Positions 51,950 through 59,815 are shown, numbered from the stretch's first letter. The stretch: 64,000 nucleotides of DNA from CAZCEC01 sp964497615 (GCA_964497615.1 CAZCEC010000011.1:52968-116967); one strand, 5' to 3'. Notes: generated by a model from the sequence alone, not told the origin. Made by a program: numbers and translations.

Positions 51950-53080
51950 CGCTACGCGTCTCCAGGGACGCAGGACGCCTTGCCAATTCGCCAGCAGTAT
52001 CAGTACAGGGGCAGCGCATGCCGGAGCCGATAAAGCGCGCGCGGAACTGCTGACAGCCGCTCTCGGCCAGGCCACTGCCGATAAGATAGTCGTCTACGCG
52101 GCGTTCGAGGTACTGCATTCGGCGTTGGTGGTCACGAAAGGAACTGGCCTGGGTAGACAGCGCTTTGGCGGTCTTGCGTTTGCCTTGGGCGTGACGATCG
52201 ATCCGGCCCGCCACCCGCTCGGCGTGGTCTCCAAGCAAGGTGGCTGCGTGGTCTTGGACCCATTGTTTGGCGGCGGGCGTGCCTTCCCATGGCGCGGGCT
52301 GGCCACTGGGGCGCGATGCTGCTTGGCCTGATACCAATCCACCATCCGGACGCAGTCGGAGAAAGGATCGCGCGCCAGGCTCCAAATCTCCCGGACCCAA
52401 GGGTCCAGGACCGTTGGGCAGGCGGCGCCATCTCCCAGCACGACCGTGTCGGCCGCCTGGCTCCGGCGCCGTGCCTTGGCCAGCGCCCACACTGGCTGCC
52501 CAAAGATGGCCGGCCCACCCAAATGCGCCCCATGGCTGTTCGCCCCCGTCCGCGCCAGGTCGAGCACGTCGCCTGTGACGGGATTGCGTGCCGACGGCCG
52601 GGCGATCCGGCCCAACCCGCCGACTCTCAACCCTTTCCAGCCTTCGCCGCGCACGTTCGGCATGCCCCCGTCCATAGCCACCGCCAACCGTTCGCCGGAC
52701 GGCGCTGGCCAGGCACGATCTGTTGCCGGTCGGGCGCGGCGGTGGCGGCGGCCCGCTGGGCGCTTTCCAGGGCCTGCGCCTGAGCCCCACAGATTTGTGC
52801 TTGCCGCCAGGCGGTGGTGGCGGACAAGCTTGCCTGCCCGACCTGGGCCAGCACGCTTTCGGCCTGCTCGAGGGTCAGCAACCCATCCAGCCAGACCGCC
52901 AGCTTCCGTAAGCCTTCACTCCAGCGTTCCCCCGCCACCCGCCGTTGCTGATCCAGTGGGACAAAGACCGACCCGGCAGTGATTGCAGGAGTAATAGGTC
53001 GCGCGGCCCTGGCGTTTCTTATCTATCAAATCCTCGGGGCGGCAGTGATGGCTCGCGCCTGGCCGCCCGAGTCGACCCAG
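51950..53080 (-). pseudogene. ISKra4-like transposase, frameshifted
   Basis: Pieces of one transposase lie in different frames on the - strand. HCRPEDLIDKKRQGRATYY is a zinc-binding start near 53055. FVPLDQQRRVAGERWSEGLR leads the N-terminal domain. MAVAMDGGMPNVRGEGWKGL, GPAIFGQPVWALA, TVVLGDGAA and MVDWYQAKQH form the catalytic core with its first Asp. WVQDHAATLLG, MQYLERRVDDYLIGSGLAES and FIGSGMRC form the C-terminal part with its Glu. At least two or three frameshifts separate them. Terminal inverted repeats were not identified. The element is dead and may be one cause of local rearrangements. Confidence 0.75.
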
Positions 53081-53239
53081 GACCGATTCAGCGTTTCAGC
53101 AGCAGTTGGAATGGCCAGCGGCGTTTGGGTTCGGCCCAACGCAGCTTCAGGTTTCCGCCGGCGACCTTGAGGGCAGCCGATACGACCTCGGCTCTTTCCC
53201 GCCACCGCCCGCGCCGGCTGGCCAGTGCGGGCGATGGGA

Positions 53240-53306
53240 ATTTCATGCCGTTTTCATGCGGACGGCCATGTGCTCGATGCGATTTCGATTGGTCATGGCC
53301 TAGAGT
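53240..53306 (+). promoter_or_regulatory. TTTTCAT direct-repeat promoter 1
   Basis: ATTTCAT (53240-53246) and TTTTCAT (53251-53257) form an 11-bp-period direct repeat. GCTCGATGCG follows at +21 from the second repeat (53272), and TAGAGT (53301-53306) begins exactly 50 bp after the second repeat. The ATG of the next gene is 20 nt after the -10. The same element with the same spacing stands before the genes at 57260 and 58908. Confidence 0.7.
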
Positions 53307-53325
53307 TGAGCCAGGTAGGCACTCC

Positions 53326-53610
53326 ATGACGATGGCGACGAAGACACCCGACCTGGCTGCATGCTCCGTTCGGCTTGATCCGGCGCTGCCTCACTTTCGG
53401 CCGGGCGACCTGGTCGTCATTGCTGGCGGCCAGCCGCTGGTCTGTGTCGTGGTGGAGGAGGCCATCGACGGTCTCCTCCGCCTCAGCCGCGCAGCTTGTC
53501 CGGAGGCGCACCTGCTGGCCAATTCGTCCGACGTGCAGCACCTCTCCGAGTGGCTGGTGACGCCGATTCTCGGGGTAGGCCGCGAGACATCTACCGAGGG
53601 TGACGAATAG
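53326..53610 (+). CDS. small protein of unknown function under the TTTTCAT promoter
   Basis: This 94-residue protein starts at ATG 53326, 13 nt after the likely transcription start. The central region HFRPGDLVVIAGGQPLVCVV, then EEAIDGLLRLSRAA, looks like a small beta-barrel or swapped-hairpin domain; the ends are charged. It has no signal peptide, no metal motif and no recognised family. The conserved promoter upstream, shared with Rnk and a universal stress protein, is the best argument that it is real and stress-related. Confidence 0.6.
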   Translation: MTMATKTPDLAACSVRLDPALPHFRPGDLVVIAGGQPLVCVVVEEAIDGLLRLSRAACPEAHLLANSSDVQHLSEWLVTPILGVGRETSTEGDE

Positions 53611-53908
53611 CTGAGGCGCCGACCGTCCGCGAGGCGCGCCTACCGCCGCCCGGCGCGCGGACGGAGCCGTGCCTCGAACCAAAGCGAACGTCATCGCCGG
53701 GCAGAGCGGCGGAACCATCGGCCCTGGCTGTCTTGGTCGCGGGTGTCGCGAACTCATCCGTGACGCGCTGGGAGAGACGGTGGCGGCCGAAGGCCGCGGT
53801 CGTGGTCGTCCTGGAACGGCGGGCGGATTTCGGGCCGGGAAGCTGGTGGGCATACAAATCTGCTATTCGGCACACGCTAAGGTCCACACGCGCTGCACGC
53901 GTGGCGCC

Positions 53909-54091
53909 GGAGCATACCCGGTCAGGACGGCCCAGCTAGAGGGGGCCGGCCTGGCCGTCCGTGCACGCCTGGCTTCCGGCGATAAGCCTGCCGCGATCCT
54001 GAACGAGGCGAGGGTCAATCGGGCCAGCCTGGTGGGCGCCGACACGGGCGGTCTGGGGCGTGCCACCGTTGGCTGCTGGGCAGGCGTCACG
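53909..54091 (+). pseudogene. universal stress protein, C-terminal remnant
   Basis: The frame reads TAQLEGAGLAVRARLASGDK, then PAAILNEARVNRASLVGADT and GGLGRATVGCWAGV. It resembles the second half of UspA domains (L-V-T-GDPA-AIL-EA---ADLI-MGTHG--GLGR---GSVA). The nucleotide-binding GTHGRxGLxR and GSVA positions are altered to GADTGGLGR and GCWA, and no N-terminal half with the first strand exists in frame. It is probably a decayed copy of the stress proteins downstream. Nothing credible is seen at 53611-53908. Confidence 0.55.
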
Positions 54092-54241
54092 CCCCCTGCT
54101 CATTGGGCAGTCAGCTCTGGGCTCAGTGTGTGAGTAGACCCGCCGGAGCGCCCGCAGCCGCCGGGTATCTATGAAGACGGGTGCACCCGGTGGGGGTGGG
54201 CCCGTGCCAACACACAGCGGCTGGACGAGCCGGGAGTACGC

Positions 54242-54694
54242 ATGGACCTATTTCAACTCGGTTGGCCCGCCTGGATACAACTCGTGCTGCGCCTGCTCGT
54301 GGCCGTGGTGCTTGGCTCCATCGTGGGCTATGAACGGGCGCGCGCCGGCAAGCCCGCCGGCATGCGGACCTACGGCATGGTCAGCCTGGGAGCGGCCTTG
54401 TTCACGATCGTGTCCCTGAACGCGTTTGGCGGCGCCGCGGACCCGGCGCGCGTCGCGGCGCAGGTGGTCACAGGCATTGGCTTTCTGGGCGCCGGCGCAA
54501 TCCTCCGGCAGGCTGGAGGCGTTCAGGGCCTCACGACCGCGGCCGGGTTATGGTTGACCGCCGCGGTCGGGCTGGCGGTCGGATCAGGGCTGGTCCTGCT
54601 GGCCCTGGTCACCGTGCTGCTGGTGTTTGGTCTGTTACGCTTTGGTCCGCGCGTGAATGAGAAACTGCCTGGGAAGCCGGAGGACGACGAATGA
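54242..54694 (+). CDS. MgtC/SapB family membrane protein
   Basis: This 150-residue protein has four or five hydrophobic spans. It carries the family signature: RLLVAVVLGSIVGYERARAG, then PAGMRTYGMVSLGAALFTIV, QVVTGIGFLGAGAILR and VQGLTTAAGLWLTAAVGLAVG. MgtC proteins modulate F-ATP synthase or magnesium homeostasis under stress. Here the short form lacks the C-terminal ACT-like domain. A CCCGCCGG-rich leader precedes the ATG without a clear ribosome site. It sits at the left edge of the stress/redox island. Confidence 0.88.
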   Translation: MDLFQLGWPAWIQLVLRLLVAVVLGSIVGYERARAGKPAGMRTYGMVSLGAALFTIVSLNAFGGAADPARVAAQVVTGIGFLGAGAILRQAGGVQGLTTAAGLWLTAAVGLAVGSGLVLLALVTVLLVFGLLRFGPRVNEKLPGKPEDDE

Positions 54695-54998
54695 GGCTCT
54701 TCGCCTGCGTCACCGCGCCGGCCGCGCCCCAGGCCAGATGACCGTGCCCAAGTGACGACCCCTGCCAGACTGTGCTCGAAGAAGGGCGCTTGGGCCTCGA
54801 GCACCGTCGGGTGCGCGCGACGCCGAGGCTGTTGACAGCGGAGGCCGATAAGCACCGCCCGCCCTGGGCCTATCCGCATGTGGAGGCGGGGCACAGCCTG
54901 CCGGCCGACCCGCTCCCGGGCTACGGAGACGGCTGTTACACGGCAACCCGCGGCCTGAGTGAGCGGGCCTGGCAGCGCGCCCAGGCTATGCCCGTGGT
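54695..54998. other. no confident gene
   Basis: A 76-codon frame (54772-54999, + strand) is open, but it has no ribosome site, no family resemblance and no second copy. I see no repeat or RNA gene here. Confidence 0.4.
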
Positions 54999-55027
54999 TT
55001 GACACGTCCGAGTGTTCTCGTTACAGT
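54999..55027 (+). promoter_or_regulatory. sigma70-type promoter TTGACA-N17-TACAGT
   Basis: TTGACA (54999-55004) and TACAGT (55022-55027) are separated by exactly 17 bp. The expected transcription start coincides with the GTG at 55034. It is the best consensus promoter in the window and supports a leaderless histidine kinase message. Confidence 0.75.
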
Positions 55028-55033
55028 GATCGT

Positions 55034-56344
55034 GTGGCTGGCCAGCCTGCTCCCCTCGACCGCGTCGATTCGCCGCCCAACGCACCTGCGGCGGTGGTGC
55101 TCAGCGACCTGGTGAGTGTGGTCACCACGGTGGCCGGGCTGGAGGCTCTCCCAGCCGCCGTGCTGGCGTCGCTCCACCGTACGCTCGGACCGGCCGAAGC
55201 GGGCTGGCTCGCGCTCAAGGATGAGGCCAGCGGGCGGTATCGGATAAGCGCCGCGATTGGTTTTGACCTGCCGCTCGGGCGCGATCTCGAGCTGCAGCCC
55301 TGCGAAGCGCTGCCTGGGTGTGACGAGGCCGGGGCGCCCGGCCTGTATGCCACAGCCGAATCCGTCGCCGCGGCGCTGGGCGCGTTGAGGCCAGAGACGC
55401 AGGCCAGCCTCGCGGGCGGCTGGCCGGGGGAGGCCGGACTCCGCAGCCTGGCGGTGGTGCCGCTGCGCGTCCCGGAGCGTACGCTCGGCGCCCTGTGGGT
55501 TGGGGCGACGCAGGGGCAGCGGGCCTTTTCCGGCGCCGATATCCCGCTGCTGCGGCAACTGGGTGCCCTGATCGGGCTGGCCCTGGACCGGGCGCAGCGG
55601 GTGACCCCGGCGGCGCCACCCGGCCCCGACCGGCAGGCCGGCCTGGTCCGGTCTGAGGCGCTGGCCACCCTGTCACACGAACTGCGCACGCCGCTGGCCA
55701 CGATCAAGGGATATGCGACGGCGCTGCTGCTCGAAGAGGCGGACTGGCCGGCCGAGGCGCAGCGCGAGTTTCTGACGTTGATCGATCGCGAGTGTGATAC
55801 GCTCCAGGCCATGATCGGGGAGGTGTTGGATTCGGCCCTGATTGACGCCGGCCACCTGGGCATCGAGCCGGAGCCGGTGCGCCTGCCGCACCTGGCGCAC
55901 GAAGTGGCCGACGAAGTCCAGCGCCAGACCAAGCGCCATCGGCTGGTGGATGACTTTCCAGCCGGCTTCCCGCTGCTCATGGCCGACCCGCGCCGCCTGC
56001 GGCAGGTCCTGCGCAATCTCCTCGACAACGCGGTCAAGTACTCGCCCGGCGGCGGGTTGATCGTCATCCGCGGGGAAGCGCGCCCGGCCGACGTCGTGAT
56101 CAGCGTGGCCGATCAGGGCGTGGGCATTGCGCCGGAGGACCTGATCCCGCTCTTCGACAAATTCTTCCGGGTTAAATCTTCGACCGGCGGGCATGTGCCC
56201 GGCACGGGGCTGGGACTGCCCGTCACGCGCGCCATCGTCGAGGCGCATGGCGGCCGGATCTGGGCGGAAAGCAAGCTGGGGCAGGGCACCACGTTCCACT
56301 TCTCGCTCCCGCGCGCCGGCCGCGAGCTGCTCGACGGAGCATAG
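55034..56344 (+). CDS. GAF-domain sensor histidine kinase
   Basis: This 436-residue soluble kinase has a GAF domain at about residues 25-190 (AGWLALKDEASGRYRISAAI, then LRSLAVVPLRVPERTLGALW). The kinase core has H-box LSHELRTPLATIKGY near residue 215, N-box LRNLLDNAVKYSPGG, G1 VADQGVGIAPED, F FDKFFR and G2 GTGLGLPVTRAIVEAHGG. The GTG start follows the promoter at 54999. No membrane span, so it should sense an intracellular cue. It forms a pair with the OmpR-type regulator 28 bp downstream, within a cluster of stress proteins. Confidence 0.88.
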   Translation: MAGQPAPLDRVDSPPNAPAAVVLSDLVSVVTTVAGLEALPAAVLASLHRTLGPAEAGWLALKDEASGRYRISAAIGFDLPLGRDLELQPCEALPGCDEAGAPGLYATAESVAAALGALRPETQASLAGGWPGEAGLRSLAVVPLRVPERTLGALWVGATQGQRAFSGADIPLLRQLGALIGLALDRAQRVTPAAPPGPDRQAGLVRSEALATLSHELRTPLATIKGYATALLLEEADWPAEAQREFLTLIDRECDTLQAMIGEVLDSALIDAGHLGIEPEPVRLPHLAHEVADEVQRQTKRHRLVDDFPAGFPLLMADPRRLRQVLRNLLDNAVKYSPGGGLIVIRGEARPADVVISVADQGVGIAPEDLIPLFDKFFRVKSSTGGHVPGTGLGLPVTRAIVEAHGGRIWAESKLGQGTTFHFSLPRAGRELLDGA

Positions 56345-56372
56345 CGTTGGCGGGCAAGCGCAAGGCGGGCGG

Positions 56373-57092
56373 ATGAGTGAGCGCATCAGTGCGGGCAAGA
56401 TCCTGGTCGTGGAAGACGAGCCGAAGCTGGTACAGTTGCTGCGGCGCGTGCTGACGGCCACCCACTTCGAGGTCGTCGCGACCGGCCAAGGCGAGAACGC
56501 GGTCGAAATGGCCGCGCTGGAACAGCCGGATCTGATTCTGCTCGATCTGGTGCTGGCCGGCGAAATGGACGGGTACACCGTCGCCCGCCGGGTGCGCGAG
56601 TTCTCTGATGTACCGATCGTGATGCTGACCGCCAGGGCGCGCGAGTCCGACCTGCTGCGCGGCTACGAGGCCGGCGCTGACGACTACCTGACCAAGCCCT
56701 TCAGCGCGCGCGAGCTGCTGGCCCGGGTGCGGGCGGTGCTCAAGCGTACCCGGCGCGAGGCGGCCGCCGCGCCCGAGGTGGAGATCGTGTGCGGCGCGCT
56801 GCGGCTCGATCTGGCGCGGCGGCGGGTCGTGCTGGGCGGGGCCGAGGTCCGCCTGACCCGCACCGAATACAACCTGCTGCGCGAACTGGCCACTCACGCC
56901 AACAACGTTATGCTGCACGATCAGCTGCTGACCGCCGTCTGGGGCGCCGAGTATCGCAATGACCTCGACTACCTGCGCGCCTACGTGCGCTTCCTGCGCC
57001 GCAAACTGGAGGCGGAACCGGCCGACCCCCAGCTGATCGTGACGCTGCCCGGCGTCGGGTATATGCTGGTATGCCCTGACTCCGGCACCTGA
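56373..57092 (+). CDS. OmpR/KdpE-family response regulator
   Basis: This 239-residue protein has a receiver domain (ILVVEDEPKLVQLL, Asp58 in LILLDLVL, VIVMLTARARE, Lys in DDYLTKPFSA) and an OmpR-type winged helix (LRLDLARRRVVLGGAEVRLT, then TEYNLLRELATHAN, DLDYLRAYVRFLRRKLE and LPGVGYML). OmpR-type regulators bind direct repeats with 10-11 bp period. Three such repeats with identical promoter geometry lie in this neighbourhood, one of them 60 bp downstream of this gene. It is therefore the candidate activator of those promoters. It is paired with the kinase just upstream. Confidence 0.93.
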   Translation: MSERISAGKILVVEDEPKLVQLLRRVLTATHFEVVATGQGENAVEMAALEQPDLILLDLVLAGEMDGYTVARRVREFSDVPIVMLTARARESDLLRGYEAGADDYLTKPFSARELLARVRAVLKRTRREAAAAPEVEIVCGALRLDLARRRVVLGGAEVRLTRTEYNLLRELATHANNVMLHDQLLTAVWGAEYRNDLDYLRAYVRFLRRKLEAEPADPQLIVTLPGVGYMLVCPDSGT

Positions 57093-57119
57093 CGGCCTGC
57101 GCCTTCTCGGCATCCACCC

Positions 57120-57155
57120 AACACCTGCGCCCTTACCTGGCGGCGGGTGTTTTTT
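57120..57155 (+). terminator. Rho-independent terminator after the two-component pair
   Basis: AACACC pairs with GGTGTT and CGCC with GGCG around a short loop, followed by a run of T. The T-run overlaps the first TTTTCAT repeat of the next promoter. Confidence 0.7.
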
Positions 57156-57218
57156 CATCCCGTTTTCACGTGGTCCGGGCCGCGTTCCATGCGTTTTTCA
57201 TCGCCCGCGGCGTATAGT
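57152..57218 (+). promoter_or_regulatory. TTTTCAT direct-repeat promoter 2 (rnk)
   Basis: TTTTCAT (57152-57158) and TTTTCAC (57163-57169) form an 11-bp-period repeat. GTTCCATGCG lies at +21 from the second repeat (57184), and TATAGT (57213-57218) begins exactly 50 bp after it. The geometry is identical to the promoters of 53326 and 58908. Confidence 0.75.
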
Positions 57219-57259
57219 CAAGGCAAGCCCGCGTGAAGCAGACTGGAGCGCCTGAACGC

Positions 57260-57673
57260 ATGAACAAGCCAACCGTGTACGTGACGGAGCATGACCTGAA
57301 ACACCTGAGCGCGCTGGTCGACGAAGCGCATTGGCGGCCTCAGCGGCAGCCGGCCGACATCGAGCGGCTGGAAGCCGAGCTCGAGCGCCGGACACGGCTG
57401 CCCTCGGACGAGGTGCCGCCGGATGTGATCACCCTCAACTCGCGGGTGCAGCTCCTGGAATTGGACACGGGTGAAACGTATAGCTGCACGCTCGTCCTGC
57501 CCTCCGCAGCCGACATCGGCCAGCTTAAGATCTCGGTGTTGTCGCCGGTGGGCCTGGCCATGCTGGGGCACCGCGTGGGCGATGTCATTACTGGCGCTGT
57601 GCCTGGGGGCACGCAGCGGCTGAAGATCACGGCGCTTTGGTATCAGCCGGAAGCCGCTGGCGACTTTTCCTGA
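57260..57673 (+). CDS. rnk: Rnk-like nucleoside diphosphate kinase regulator (GreA/GreB C-terminal fold)
   Basis: This 137-residue protein starts MNKPTVYVTEHDLKHLSALV and has an N-terminal helical arm (ADIERLEAELERR). The conserved GreA/B-type domain follows: DVITLNSRVQLLELDTGE, LVLPSAADIGQLKISVLSPVG, AMLGHRVGDVITGAVPGGTQ, LKITALWYQPEAAGD. Rnk proteins bind RNA polymerase and modulate growth or stress responses. The ATG at 57260 matches the family start; a GTG nine codons upstream is in frame. It is driven by the TTTTCAT promoter and followed closely by a zinc-ribbon protein. Confidence 0.88.
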   Translation: MNKPTVYVTEHDLKHLSALVDEAHWRPQRQPADIERLEAELERRTRLPSDEVPPDVITLNSRVQLLELDTGETYSCTLVLPSAADIGQLKISVLSPVGLAMLGHRVGDVITGAVPGGTQRLKITALWYQPEAAGDFS

Positions 57674-57696
57674 AACGGCGCCGATCGGAGGTGGCG

Positions 57697-57912
57697 ATGC
57701 GCTATCAGGACACCGTGTGGTGTGACGGCTGCGGGGTCGAGATCACCTGGGCGCCCGAGCCTAAGGCTCAGCTCCACTACTGCTGCGCGGCGTGTTTCGC
57801 CGGGCGGCCCTGCGACTGCGCCGCGCGCCTGGAGCAGGAATCGGACCGGCGCGCAGGGGCTCCGGCGCAGCCCACTGCCGACGACGCGGTGCCGCAGGCC
57901 GGCGCTGGATAG
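57697..57912 (+). CDS. small Cys-rich zinc-ribbon-like protein
   Basis: This 71-residue protein has WCDGCGVEITW, then HYCCAACFAGRPCDCA, giving CxxC and CCxxC-x5-CxC clusters able to hold zinc. A disordered Ala/Pro/Gln-rich tail follows. The ribosome site GGAGG lies five nucleotides before the ATG, 24 nt after rnk, so they are likely co-transcribed. The family is not recognised. It may be a small regulatory or metal-handling protein in the same stress operon. Confidence 0.7.
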   Translation: MRYQDTVWCDGCGVEITWAPEPKAQLHYCCAACFAGRPCDCAARLEQESDRRAGAPAQPTADDAVPQAGAG

Positions 57913-57987
57913 CGGCCTGGCCGCCGCGGCGCGCCACCGGCGGCTCGGCGGGGGGCGCCCGGCATGACAGACTTGCCGGCCCGATCC

Positions 57988-58356
57988 TCAGCGGTGCTCA
58001 GCCAATTGAGCGTCTAGGACGGATTTGAGCACCAGGGCGCTATTGCGCCCGGTATCGCGCGCACTGTAAAGCAGCGTAATCGGCCCCTGGCGCGCTGCGG
58101 CCAGCAGCGGCTGCCAGGCGGCCGCGTTGGCGGCCAGCTCCAGCCGGTAGCGGCGCTGAAACGCCTGCCACCTGGCCGGATCGTGACCGTACCAGCGGCG
58201 GAGCGCGGTGCTGGGCGCCGCCTCCTTGACCCAGGCTGCCAACCCCAACGCCTCCTTCCGAACGCCGCGCGGCCACAGGCGCTCGACCAGAAACAGCCGG
58301 CCGTCCTGGCTGCCGGGCGAATCATAGACGCGCCGCAGCCGGATCGCCGGCTTCAT
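57988..58356 (-). CDS. DUF488 family protein
   Basis: This 122-residue protein has the full DUF488 signature: IRLRRVYDSPGSQDGRLFLV, then ERLWPRGVRKEALGLAAWVK, APSTALRRWYGHDPARWQAF, YRLEL and ITLLYSARDTGRNSALVL. The family function is unknown. Members often accompany FNR/Dnr-regulated genes, and here it is coupled by an ATGA overlap to a cupin under an FNR-type promoter. Confidence 0.9.
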   Translation of the reverse strand: MKPAIRLRRVYDSPGSQDGRLFLVERLWPRGVRKEALGLAAWVKEAAPSTALRRWYGHDPARWQAFQRRYRLELAANAAAWQPLLAAARQGPITLLYSARDTGRNSALVLKSVLDAQLAEHR

Positions 58357-58685
58357 CCCCGCAGCTCCGGCGGTATGCCGTGCAGGAAGCCGACAAAGAC
58401 GAGCTCAGCCTCCAGGGCGCGCACGCTGTGGCTTTCGCCGGGCGCGAAGATGAGCAGCGAGCCTGGCCCAACGCGCTGTTCTTGCCCCTCACCGCCAGCG
58501 AACATGCCCTCCCCGGCCAGGATGACGGCAAAGAAGGGCGAATGCGGGGCGTTGTGTTCCCGGATGCTTTGGCCAGGCTTGAGCATGAAACGCAGGACAC
58601 GCCCGCTCTCGGAGACGTGCAACGGCTGGGCATACGGATTTGGCGCCCGGAACTCCACGTGCTCCATGAGTTGGATGATCTGCAT
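58353..58685 (-). CDS. cupin-domain protein
   Basis: This 110-residue single cupin reads RVLRFMLKPGQSIREHNAPH, SPFFAVILAGEGMFAGGEGQ, GPGSLLIFAPGESHSVRAL. The His residues in REHNAPH and ESHSV fit cupin motifs 1 and 2, so a metal site is likely. AGGAG precedes the ATG by eight nucleotides. It is the first gene of a two-gene operon with DUF488 and has an FNR-type class II promoter (58731-58772). The substrate is unknown; a small-molecule or oxygen/nitrogen-stress role is plausible from the regulation. Confidence 0.85.
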   Translation of the reverse strand: MQIIQLMEHVEFRAPNPYAQPLHVSESGRVLRFMLKPGQSIREHNAPHSPFFAVILAGEGMFAGGEGQEQRVGPGSLLIFAPGESHSVRALEAELVFVGFLHGIPPELRG

Positions 58686-58730
58686 GTGGCGGTTCTCCTG
58701 GTTGGGGCCCGCCCGGCGGGCCATGCTCCG

Positions 58731-58772
58731 ACTATAGCCCGGACCAGGGCCGCCCGCCTTGATCCAGGTCAA
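58731..58772 (-). promoter_or_regulatory. FNR-type class II promoter of the cupin-DUF488 operon
   Basis: The box TTGATCCAGGTCAA (58759-58772) matches TTGAT-N4-ATCAA at nine of ten positions. On the - strand a TATAGT -10 occupies 58736-58731. The palindrome centre lies 29.5 bp upstream of the first -10 base, which corresponds to -41.5 from the expected transcription start, the class II position for FNR/CRP activators. The DUF2249 promoter at 62488-62529 has the same geometry. Confidence 0.72.
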
Positions 58773-58826
58773 GTGTCCGGGTAAGCCCGCGCGGAGGGCG
58801 GCCCGGCCCAGCGGCAGCCGGCCGCG

Positions 58827-58893
58827 TTTTCACATGGTTTTCATCCCCGGATCAATGCCTTCCATGCGGAATCGAGGCGCCACAGGCTACAGT
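58827..58893 (+). promoter_or_regulatory. TTTTCAT direct-repeat promoter 3 (universal stress protein operon)
   Basis: TTTTCAC (58827-58833) and TTTTCAT (58838-58844) form the 11-bp-period repeat. CTTCCATGCG lies at +21 (58859), and TACAGT (58888-58893) begins exactly 50 bp after the second repeat. This is the third copy of this promoter architecture. Confidence 0.75.
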
Positions 58894-58907
58894 ATGCCTG
58901 GAGGCCG

Positions 58908-59792
58908 ATGAGCGTGGTTCCCCAGACGATCCTGCAGTTTGTCGATGGCTCGGTCCATTCAGCCGCCGCGGTAGAGCTGATGGCGGCACTGCCGCTGCCC
59001 GCGGGCAGCGAGGTCGTGCTGGTGGCGGCCGGCAGCCAGGCGCTTCAGCCTGAGCACCCTTTGGCGTTGGCCGCGCAGGACCAGGCGCGCACGGTCCTGA
59101 AGCAGCGCGGGCTGCGGGTGACGAGCCGGGTCATGCCGGGCCAGGCCGCCAGGCAGTGGCGGAGGGTGGCCGAGGCCCTGGACCCGAACCTGGTTGTGAT
59201 CGGCGCGCACGGCCGGCGGCCGGCCGTCGGCGGGCCCGGGCGAGGCATCGCTCACCAGGTGATCGAACACGCGCGTTGGCCGGCCCTAATCGCGCGCGCG
59301 CCCTTCCGCGGGCTGAGGCGCGTCCTGCTGGCGGTGGATGGCTCCCCAGGCAGCCAGGCAGCCGTCGAATTCCTGGCCGGCTTTGCCCTCCCGGCCGACG
59401 CCGAGGTGCGAGTGCTGCACGTTGCGGCGCCCGAGCCCATGGCGGCGCTCACGGCCCCCGGATGGCCCACCGGCGCGCGCTTGATCCCGCCGGGGCCATC
59501 CCTGGCCGGCATCGCCGAGTGGGACAGGCGCCAGAAGGCCGAGCGGGCCCAGCAGGCCCAGTCCATCGTGACTGCGCCGTTGCAAGCCCTGTCGTCCGCT
59601 GGGGTGCGCGCCCGGAGCTGGATCGCTTGCGGAGACGCCGCCGACGTCATTCTGCGTTACACACGCACCCACAAGATTGACCTGACCGTTGTGGGCGCTC
59701 GCGGCCTGGGTGCGGTGCGCGGCTGGCTGCTGGGCAGTGTGTCCAGGCGCCTCGTGCAGCAGGCCCGCGGCTCGGTCCTGGTGGTCCAGTGA
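58908..59792 (+). CDS. double-domain universal stress protein
   Basis: This 294-residue protein contains two UspA-type domains. The first (residues 1-135) has ILQFVDGSVHSAAAVELMA and VVIGAHGRRPAVGGPGRGIA. The second (from about 137) has VLLAVDGSPGSQAAVEFLAG and LTVVGARGLGAVRGWLLGSVS, then RGSVLVVQ. The second domain keeps the G-x2-G-x9-GS ATP-binding pattern; the first is more divergent. ATG 58908 is 3 nt after GGAGG, so GTG 58914 may be the true start. It is first in an operon with the two next genes, under the TTTTCAT promoter. Confidence 0.88.
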   Translation: MSVVPQTILQFVDGSVHSAAAVELMAALPLPAGSEVVLVAAGSQALQPEHPLALAAQDQARTVLKQRGLRVTSRVMPGQAARQWRRVAEALDPNLVVIGAHGRRPAVGGPGRGIAHQVIEHARWPALIARAPFRGLRRVLLAVDGSPGSQAAVEFLAGFALPADAEVRVLHVAAPEPMAALTAPGWPTGARLIPPGPSLAGIAEWDRRQKAERAQQAQSIVTAPLQALSSAGVRARSWIACGDAADVILRYTRTHKIDLTVVGARGLGAVRGWLLGSVSRRLVQQARGSVLVVQ

Positions 59793-59815
59793 AATGTGAC
59801 AGTGGCCGGTCCGAT

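Noticed and set aside
53088..53327. 79-codon - strand ORF ending in a WPFQLLLKR stretch
   Set aside because: It looks slightly protein-like, but no family is recognised and it overlaps the conserved TTTTCAT promoter on the other strand.
54772..55002. 76-codon ORF before the GAF histidine kinase
   Set aside because: No ribosome site, no family resemblance, and its 3' end overlaps a consensus promoter.
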